Below the pieces are notes generated by a model, which saw nothing but the letters and a program-made list of their open reading frames with translations, searched no databases and was not told where the DNA came from. The position numbers were made by a program, and so were the translations under genes. A stretch of 64,000 nt of DNA from Reticulitermes lucifugus (Eukaryota > Arthropoda > Insecta > Blattodea > Rhinotermitidae): contig JAKCWW010000773.1 of the NCBI GenBank assembly GCA_026260175.1, positions 1-64,000 on the forward strand. Direction: 5' to 3'. Positions 56,441 to 64,000 of this stretch are shown here, one piece after another. Position 1 is the first letter of the stretch; each line of letters opens with the position of its first letter.

Positions 56441-57319
56441 CAAGAGTGAGCTAGTACTAAAAAAACCAACCTATGCTATGAAAGGTGAAGATAGCTGAAT
56501 TACTAATGCGACTGGCAGAAATTCATGATTGGAGCAGGAGTTTTTCTCTTTGCTGCCTAGTCCCAAATAGTTATTGGGCCCATCAAGCTTCTTTTCACAT
56601 GATCAAGTTCTGAATACTGGCATGCTTGCAGCTTGCTTCAGCTTAATATGTGTACCATCATGGTGGGCTGCTTAGGCAGGGGAAACTTGTCCATGATAAA
56701 AGTCACATGGTTGTAAAATATGTAGCAGCACTTCTTTTCATGCTGTATTTTGTACAAATTGTGTATTGCAGTATGTTAATTACAGTGAACTGGTTCTGCA
56801 TTGCTCTTGTGAACTGCATTTTCAGTTATGTCAACCTGTTTTCCTGTTCCCATCTGCCACCAGCTTAAAAATGTAATTTATGATCGTGTGCTGAGGGTTA
56901 TACCTTTGCTATTGAAACTGCCATTTCTTCTGGTCGTGTATAGGAGCATCAGATGTGAAGAGTTGTTTCTCATATATCCATTCCTCTCTTCCCCCCCTGC
57001 CGCAAAATGGTAGGTGATAGGAGTGAGTTTGGAAATTCAGATGATGGAAAGGGTTAAAAGTAGTATTGAATTAAAAGGGTGGAGAAATGCTGAATTATCA
57101 GCACGCACATTATTGGGTCTGAATGAACAACCCTGATATTATTGTCTGAAAATTAACTGTGTGTGTCAAAAGTAAATCTCCATCTTTGAATATTGTTTGT
57201 AATGTGGTATCTGCTTAAAGAGAGTTGAAAATATTTTTATCACTAGCTGTGATGCCACAAGGCTTTGGCAATGGATATGTTAAATAATGATGTACCTTAA
57301 AATGGTAGATATGTATGTA

Positions 57320-57490
57320 TGGGAGAAGGTAGTGTTAAAATGCATCTTAGAGAAGCAGTGTGGGAAGGTCCGGATCTGATTCAGCTTGGTCAGGATAGGA
57401 TCTATTGCTGAGCTCACCTGAACATAGTAATAAACCTTGTTGGGGCCCATAAAAACAGAGAATTTCTTTCTGAGATTTGGGAATCTCGCA
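57320..57490 (+). mobile_element. LINE 3' end (family L)
   Basis: The frame VKMHLREAVWEGPDLIQLGQ, DRI is an eroded NIKMDLREIGWEGVDWIDLAQDR. 'gagaatttctttctgag' corresponds to the end of the ORF. Confidence 0.6.
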
Positions 57491-57529
57491 GCAGCGACCG
57501 TGCAGACAGCTGTTTCTCGATTTTTTGCA

Positions 57530-57592
57530 ATGTAATCTGGTACCAGACTGTACACTGTCATGTGCCAGAAGACAGCAGTCTTAGGGAATTTT
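57530..57592. repeat. Fold-back interspersed repeat, family A, fragment
   Basis: 'ctggtaccagactgtacactgtcatgtgccagaagac' is the inverted end of the family. The minus-strand frame TAVFWHMTVYSLVP is its usual translation. Confidence 0.6.
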
Positions 57593-58675
57593 TTTGGTTC
57601 TTGATCGAGTGAGTATAAATTTTGCCATATAGGGGATAGGTCAGTCTGTTGTGAGAACATTCTGGATTGGAAACACATTCATTCTGGTACGTACTTTTCT
57701 CAATACTGCCTCCTGTGACAACAGGCCGCCCCCCCAATTCAGGTCCCTTATTAATATCCATCTTGTACAGACATCGGTGATATGTTTCCATGTGTAAACC
57801 AGTATTGACTTCCATGGAAATTTGTCATACTCCAATTTTGATTTTCTAGAATCTGCAGTAAAGAGAGAGACTGTTAAGTCTGTATGTAGGTACAGCAGTT
57901 ATTACTGTAGTATTTTGCTATTTGTTTTGATGATGCCTTCCTCAGTGGCGAGTGGGATGAAGCAGACATGCAAGGCAGTTCATGTGTTTGCTATATTAAT
58001 GATGCAGAAGCTGAGTTTGTAGTGTCACTTGTATGCCTGTTAAATGGGTGAGGTGTAAACATATGTAAATTATGATTATCATATCTCCTTGCATGTAATG
58101 TGCTTGGTTTGTGATTTAAGTCAAGCTTCATTTTCGTAGTTACAATTTGTGATTGACCCAGGTTACCATAATGACGATAGACAACCATAGTAGCAGTGAA
58201 GCTTGGGTGTGCTGTGAGTCATGCCGAGGTTTTCATGGTTGTGTTAGAACTTTTGGTTTGTGAGAAACTTCTGAACCTGGAACAGAATGAAAGAATGTCA
58301 GCCAACTCATGCATGTGCATAGTAGCATGTCTGTTATGCCATCTTCAGTATCAGCAGTTTTCTTTTTTGTCCTACTGTGTAAACTTTGTAATTGCTCTTG
58401 AGGCAATGAATGCTTATGAAAAATGCATGTGTTTACCACTGTTGTTTGTGGTAGAGTACAGGACAGTGTTATTTGTGGGTCATGGCATATCACCATAGGA
58501 GACACTAGCCTTTCAGTGATGCTAGTGTTTAAATTGCAACTACTGCCTAGGACAGAAGGCTTTTTAATTTATAGTACTGTAAATGCATTCATTACTGTAC
58601 TGTGCACTGAGGCCAGGAGCATGTGCAGTACACTAAGACTGGCATAGAAGGGTTGACATAATGAATCCGAATGAA

Positions 58676-58681
58676 AATAAA
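58676..58681 (+). terminator. Candidate poly(A) signal
   Basis: AATAAA 3.5 kb after the SF1 stop; use unproven. Confidence 0.25.
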
Positions 58682-58699
58682 GTCAGCATAATTGTAAGC

Positions 58700-60000
58700 A
58701 TAAATTCTGCATTACTTGCATGAGAGTGTCACTTATGCACCCTGCTAAAACACTGGTATAGCCATCTTAGTAATGAATGACCTTGCTTAGGTCTGCTGGC
58801 AGGATACATGAGTTGTGAGATCTGTTTGATGTAGAAACAATGTTTCTGCCTTTTACATTCATCAGGGTTGTGATTGTTCATTACTATCATTGATATATGA
58901 GGTAGCAATATATACGACTCCATAATTTTGTCGTATAAAATGCCAAACACCAATTTATCACTTTGTTTGACAGATTGCTAATGACCCGAACATTTCCAAA
59001 TTCTTTTTTTTTTTTAGTTGTGTTAATGATTGAGCAATATCACTGGCAAAATTGTTTTAGATAATTAAGTAAACATACATTAGGGAAGTAGAGTCACATA
59101 TTTTTAAATGTGGTGAAAGATGCCCTGGATTAGCGCATGAATATTATGTTACCCCCATCATATGCCAGGGCCATTTCTACTAATACGTATATTTCTTAAG
59201 TATTTCATTATTCAGACACTGCTCAAATTAGACTTTCAGAAGTGAAAATGTTGGCCATAGATTTCATAAACTAAATTTTATTCTGACAGCATGATCCAAA
59301 CAGATGTGTGTAGCTCATTACTGCACTTCCATGCTGAAATTAACTAGTAGTTGGGTTTCATTTTACCCACCAAATCTCTAAAATTTGATAGTGCAGTATA
59401 CATTCAAGAACAGGAAATGCTGATGAATAAATATTGCCTGAGAGGTGTGAGTAATCTGCTGTGTTTTGTTCTTAATGTGATACATATGCATCTGGCATTG
59501 ATTTCATATTGCATCCTTATTTCAGCTTGGGGTTTATGAATCCCATTCTGTGATGATTCTGTACAAATATTTAGTACACGAATAATTTCTGTATATTTTC
59601 ATAAAGATCGATATAGTGTGTAGGCCACAGGGTAAATGACTGCGGAATTTATCCCCCGTCTCTCTCCTGCCAGAGGCAGTTTTTCATTTCTCCACAGTGT
59701 GCAGGCCAGCTCTGCTATCTTACAGATACTCGGCAGCACTTTTCCTTTTGGGCAGGTAACATGGCTGCATGTTGAACTGGCCACCCCCCCCCCTCCATGT
59801 GGTGCTGCTTGTACTTCAGTTACCCCATAGACGTTACAGGTGCTTCAGGACAAGGACAGCTTTGTAAAAATCCTTGAACTTAAGTTCATGAAGAGGTTTC
59901 CATAAGTAGAAGCCAGTTTCCATAGTGAAAATGATATAACAGTGTGTTTCATTTCTTATTACAGACCCAGTAAAGGTAAAGTCATCCATGTGCAAGCTTT
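58700..60000. other. Unannotated DNA
   Basis: No recognisable gene. 59640-59830 is a C-rich patch with featureless ORFs on both strands. Confidence 0.4.
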
Positions 60001-60009
60001 GAAGACATA

Positions 60010-60250
60010 AGGGGGAATGGAGGTATTGCTCCACACACTTTTAAACTTGACACTAGATAGGGGTAAGTGGTCAGCTTCATGCCCTGGCCTCTACTCCCAG
60101 GAAAGACTCGCGTCCATATCCATACAGTAGAAGACTGGGAGGGCCCCATAGTTGGTCTTGATGTTATGGAGCAGGGAGAAGTCTCACCACTGTCAGGAGT
60201 TGACCGCAAGTCTTTGGTTATACAGGCCCTAGCATGGTCACTGTACTAGC
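60010..60250 (-). repeat. tRNA-derived SINE (family S1)
   Basis: On the minus strand it starts gtagctagtacagtgaccat (box A region) and box B is near gcggtcaactcc. The far end matches the S1 tail ('ggaggtattgctccac ... cactagataggggtaagtgg' on the plus strand). Confidence 0.65.
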
Positions 60251-60514
60251 TACACTAACCCTGCTCCTTTATTATTGGCCCAGCATACGGTCTTTTCTGC
60301 TTACAAAGATTTTAAGTTCTTGCATTCGTTCATTAATAATTGCTGAGTTATATGAACTTCATGTTTGCCATAAAGATGTAAGATTATATTGTAAGAGCTC
60401 TGGAGGTGAACAGTTGACTTGGTAATGAAATTTTGTCTTAATTATGAAAGTAATAAAACAGTGATTGGATGCACGAGATTTGATTTGCTCACAGCAATGA
60501 TTATTAAGATTTGT

Positions 60515-60612
60515 CTTCTGGCATGTGTAGTCTGCTAGGTGTTTACCAGCATTTTGGAGAATCATTGGTAACCATCTGCTACACTACACAGTGTCATATC
60601 ACAGGTCATAGT
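60515..60612. repeat. Fold-back interspersed repeat, family A, fragment
   Basis: 'tgtctggcatgtgtagtctgctaggtgtttaccagcattttggag', then 'gtaaccatctgctacactacacagtgtcatatcac'; both inverted ends are present but close together. Confidence 0.55.
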
Positions 60613-60807
60613 CTTAAAGGATGGGAATGTGTACTCAGTGCATGTATTTTAATTATTATTTGCAGTTTTATGTATATCATTGCATGATCTGCATTTATTG
60701 TTGACTAGAATATGTCTCTGAAATATGTTGAACTAGCTTCAGCAGTCTTTGTTTACCTTCTGGGTATATTCTGTCACCATTCATATGACATGATTTTTAA
60801 TTCTTGA

Positions 60808-60834
60808 ATGTGTGTGTGTGTGTGTGTGTATATT
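60808..60834. repeat. (TG)n microsatellite
   Basis: tgtgtgtgtgtgtgtgtgtg run. Confidence 0.95.
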
Positions 60835-61309
60835 GAATCTTACTAAACTTCATTATGTGTGCAATAAAACTTAACGGATAATCAAAATGAACTAGTATTT
60901 AAATGTGCATGTCTTTTATGCAACAGAAAGCAAATTAGTATATATGCATGTCTTTGCTTCAACAGAAATGAAAGCATATTAATATGAATAGTCTGTCACA
61001 CTGTAGGTACTGAGTTTGTATTTTTATTTACATTCCTATTTCTTAGATCCATCTTCCACCATACACAGATTGAATAGGAAATTGGTCATAGTTAAGGTAC
61101 GGATGCAAATAGCATGTGTCCAATAATAACAAGACAGGTTACAAAGAAACACAACACAAACAATGTAACAAATGAGAAATGGAATAGTAATAATTATAAA
61201 TAGCACACCCACATTATATATCCACACAGTAAATGTTCAATAATACAAAGAATAGCAGTCCATTGTCTGTAGTTAGGTATAGTAACAATACATCTAAAAT
61301 TAGTTCATA

Positions 61310-61605
61310 GTTAGTTAGTTAATACTCTTCGCTCCCTGTGGAGCATAGGGCCTCGAAATGAGGCTGATATCGAGGTTTCTGTAGTGGTACTATTTTTTAT
61401 GAGAGTGAAGTTGCTAGCCTCATGTCTCAACCCCCAACCTGGAGGACCAGGGTGTTCCTCTTAGTCTGTCTCCTACCCCTCGACCAATCCGGCTTGGGTG
61501 ACCCTNNNNGTAGCAATGCTACCGCCGGCATAGCTCTTGGGGTCAAAGGAGTGCACAAGCCCTCTCACCACAAGGTGGGAACACCGTCAAGAGGGAAAAT
61601 TGGTT
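61310..61605. repeat. GC-rich dispersed repeat, widespread type
   Basis: Starts after (agtt)n with 'actcttcgctccctgtggagcatagggcctcg'. It continues with 'atgtctcaacccccaacctggaggaccagggtgttcc', and 'ctaccgccggcatagctcttggggtcaa'. I recognise this as a sequence dispersed in many invertebrate genomes but cannot give its family. It contains an N gap at 61506-61509 and a spurious ORF. Confidence 0.5.
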
Positions 61606-61642
61606 CATACATCAGAAAATTTATACATAATTAAATATATTA

Positions 61643-62428
61643 TTAGTTAACAATGCGTGAAATAGGCAAGAACTCGTCAACAGAATAAAAAACATTAATT
61701 GCAAGATACCTTCGTAGATCATTCCAAAACCTGGATGTATTATTTTGGAGATGAACTATATTAGAAGGTAGTGCATTAAATACTTTTATTGACGAATAAA
61801 GTACACCTTTCTGAATAGCAGAAAGTTTCACAGATTGTATATGAAGTTTATTTTTCTGCCTCGTGTTTATACCATGAAGTGTGTAATTAGTCTGATAGAT
61901 ATCTGGGTTTCCTACTACAAACATCACCATGGCATAAATATACATACTAGGTACAGTGAGTATGTCTAACTTCTTGAAAGCCTCCCTACAGGAGCTCCTA
62001 TGTCCTAGTCCCAGCATAATCCTTACAACCCTTTTTTGGATCAAGAATACATTTTGCATTGATGCTGAAGTACCCCAAAAAATAATTCCATAACTGACTA
62101 TAGAATGGAAATATGCGGAACAAAGCATTCGTAATGTTTTTAGATTAAGTGTATAAGATAGTTTCCTCATCATGTAACAGACAAAGCTCAGCCTTTTGGA
62201 CAGTTCTTCTGAGTGCAATTTCCAATTTAGGTGACTGTCTATTTGTAGAACTAAGAATCTAACGGATTCAGCAACTGTAAGAAGTTGACCATCATATGTA
62301 GTGCTTAAGGGATAAGTAGGTGATTGAGAGGGAATAAATTTAACCATATTTGTCTTATTTAGATCTAGGATTAACTGATTTTTTTTAAACCAATTGGAAA
62401 TGCAAGTTAGTATGGAATTTAAACCCAA
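61643..62428 (-). mobile_element. Jockey-type LINE, C-terminal ORF2 part, 5'-truncated
   Basis: An uninterrupted 261-codon minus-strand frame. Order: WFKKNQLILDLNKTNMVKF, VRFLVLQIDSHLNWKLHSEE, FVCYMMRKLSYTLNLKTLRM, YFHSIVSYGIIFWG, IQKRVVRIMLGLGHRSSCRE, HGINTRQKNKLHIQSVKLS, LRRYLAINVFYSVDEFL. It is the region after the catalytic reverse-transcriptase core, which is missing. Intact coding over 780 bp suggests a younger copy than 5705-7385. Confidence 0.88.
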
Positions 62429-62617
62429 TAACTAGACCCCCATTATTAGGAAATAGGCATTACAATTTTAATGAAAGCGCTGGCATTGCAAGAACTACAA
62501 AAATGTATTATGATCATCATTATCATCATGTTCAAATGATAAGTAATCAAAAAGTCAATCAAATTGTCATTATGAGACTCCCATCATCACTTTTTAGCCA
62601 TTTTTTAACTGTATGGC

Positions 62618-62848
62618 TCATTCCCATAAGTTGCTGCACAGTAGTTTGCCGAAATCTTTTATACATTTGTTTGCTGTAGTTTTATGTTCTTCCTCAGAAA
62701 GTACCATCTTATATGTGGAAGATGTTCTTCCAACATAAGCTGTGGTACTGGGTACAGAGTTAAACATGGGCACATGGCTGACATGAACAATGTGAGTCAT
62801 TGTGGCATCAAACCACATATTATTTAATGGGAACAAAAGATTGAGCAT
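62618..62848 (-). CDS. Unidentified ORF, possible terminal exon
   Basis: 76 codons on the minus strand: MLNLLFPLNNMWFDATMTHI, HVSHVPMFNSVPSTTAYVGR, TSSTYKMVLSEEEHKTTANK, CIKDFGKLLCSNLWE-stop. The composition looks protein-like, with no low complexity and balanced charge. I cannot name a family. A TAA lies two codons upstream of the Met, and I see no acceptor right at the start, so it may be a pseudogene piece or part of a repeat rather than an exon. Confidence 0.25.
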   Translation of the reverse strand: MLNLLFPLNNMWFDATMTHIVHVSHVPMFNSVPSTTAYVGRTSSTYKMVLSEEEHKTTANKCIKDFGKLLCSNLWE

Positions 62849-63177
62849 GAGGGATTAGTGAAATATTGGACATTTTACCTATGTGCTATGCCAGTGTGAC
62901 AATGTATAAGCTAGGGTCCTACACTGCAATGCAAAAAGGTTACCACTGCAATTCTTGATCGAACAAAAAGGGCCTGCATTATTTATAAAGGAATAACATA
63001 AGCACTTACTTCAACATCCAGTGCCTAGTTTTGACACTAGTGTGATAGGTGACTACCAATATTTCAGAAGATTGTACTCTGTAAATGTATTTGTTGTTTG
63101 TATAAAATTGAACATAGCAACTATCAAAGATTGTTTATCAAACAAATCTGGCTTACACTTTGCTGTTAAACTGTACG

Positions 63178-63210
63178 TACATACATATATACATATATAT
63201 ATATATTTCT
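63178..63210. repeat. (TA)n-rich microsatellite
   Basis: acatacatatatacatatat run. Confidence 0.9.
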
Positions 63211-63439
63211 TAGATCCTAAATCTGCCACAGGACAGCTGGATATGAAACAAGTCATGTTAAAGTAAAACACAAATACACTATACACAAAAACATCACAAT
63301 CACAAATATACAAGTCAACTACAACAGAAGAAGAATACTTCCACATAGTCACATCATCATATAACAATTTTAGATAATTTAAAAAAAACATTTTATAAGT
63401 CTCAAATTTTATAATTTTTAATAGATGTAAACTGTATGT

Positions 63440-64000
63440 TATAAGTAGGATTAAGATTTATCATTAATAGCAACTTTGCTTGTATTTTGAAATTCATTAA
63501 TGGAATAAAAACAATGAGTCATTAGGTATCTCCGCAGAGCAGGCTTAAATTGTTTTTTTATATTTCTTAAATTTGAAATACTTGAAGGTAAACTATTAAA
63601 AATCTTTACAGCAGCATATGAAACACCCTTTTGGAAGCATGATAGATTGGCAGTAGGCCTATGAAGCTGTGTCTTATTCCTGGTATTAAGACCATGCACA
63701 GTCTGATTTGTTTGAAAACTTCCCAGATTATCCATAACAAATATCATTAGTGAAAATATATATTGACATGGGACAGGCAAGATGTCCAATTTCTTAAACA
63801 AACCNCTACATGAGCATCTGGATCTAACACCAGCCATAATTCTAACTATCCTTTTCTGCAATTTAAATACATTATCTACACCAGCGGAATTTCCCCCAAA
63901 AAATCACCCCATATTCCATCACAGAGTGAAAACATCCAAAATAGATCATCCTGAGTGCATCTATATTCATAATGTGGTACATCATCCTAACTGCATAGCA
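63440..64000 (-). mobile_element. Jockey-type LINE, C-terminal part (runs off window)
   Basis: On the minus strand: YHIMNIDALRMIYFGCFHSV, MEYGVIFWG, then after one frame change LQKRIVRIMAGVRSRCSC, LFKKLDILPVPCQYIF, GLNTRNKTQLHRPTANLS, FNSLPSSISNLRN, LRRYLMTHCFYSINEF. Same family as 61643-62428. An N at 63805 lies in the frame. The upstream part continues beyond base 64000. Confidence 0.82.

Larger units (their letters stand above)
55204..58700 (+). other. SF1 3' UTR and downstream DNA
   Basis: No AATAAA follows the stop closely. The first ones I see are inside a LINE tail (about 57427) and at 58676-58681. Either the 3' UTR is long, or a variant signal such as AATACA (about 55267) is used. 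A hammerhead-like module and two LINE tails lie inside. Otherwise no gene is seen. Confidence 0.4.

Noticed and set aside
61422-61634. 70-codon ORF (MSQPPTWRTRVFL...)
   Set aside because: It is the usual translation of a dispersed GC-rich repeat and crosses an N gap.

Overview
The window is animal nuclear DNA, most likely from a polyneopteran insect such as a cockroach or termite. The two host genes have insect-type proteins and short exons in multi-kilobase introns. The rest is AT-rich and packed with interspersed repeats: Penelope-like elements, jockey-type and other LINE tails, tRNA-derived SINEs, Tc1/mariner, pogo-like and piggyBac DNA transposons, and a very abundant fold-back repeat. 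The species assignment is inference. I recognised no LTR or virus-like element, rRNA gene, stand-alone tRNA gene or CRISPR array.

Layout. 1-4500: repeats, including two Penelope-like fragments and a hammerhead-ribozyme-like motif, with no gene I can recognise. About 4500-32700: the AP-1 clathrin adaptor sigma gene on the plus strand. It has coding exons at 7794-7972, 9186-9294 and 12405-12542, then two alternative last exons at 25642-25686 and 32587-32631. Its introns hold an inverted pair of DD41D-type mariner copies, tandem arrays, MITEs, SINEs and LINE tails. 32700-37380: intergenic. 37380-37667: CpG-rich promoter and 5' UTR. 37668-55203: splicing factor 1 (SF1, branch-point-binding protein) on the plus strand, nine coding exons and 638 codons, all junctions in phase. 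A piggyBac element sits in its first intron, inside a minisatellite. 55204 to about 58700: probable long 3' UTR and downstream DNA. 59000-64000: SINE, a dispersed repeat, two minus-strand LINE 3' ends, and one unidentified minus-strand ORF.

The two host genes are not functionally linked beyond both being housekeeping genes. AP-1 sigma is the small subunit of the trans-Golgi/endosome clathrin adaptor. SF1 recognises the intron branch point with U2AF in early spliceosome assembly.

Most notable: (i) two mutually exclusive AP-1 sigma C-termini encoded 7 kb apart, the nearer exon bracketed by copies of the fold-back repeat; (ii) at least seven short modules with a CUGANGA-stem-GAAA hammerhead-like layout scattered across the window, one nearly canonical; (iii) a composite inverted mariner structure with outer TA flanks, whose two arms share the same disabling changes; (iv) a piggyBac copy with exact 11-bp ends splitting a minisatellite at TTAA.
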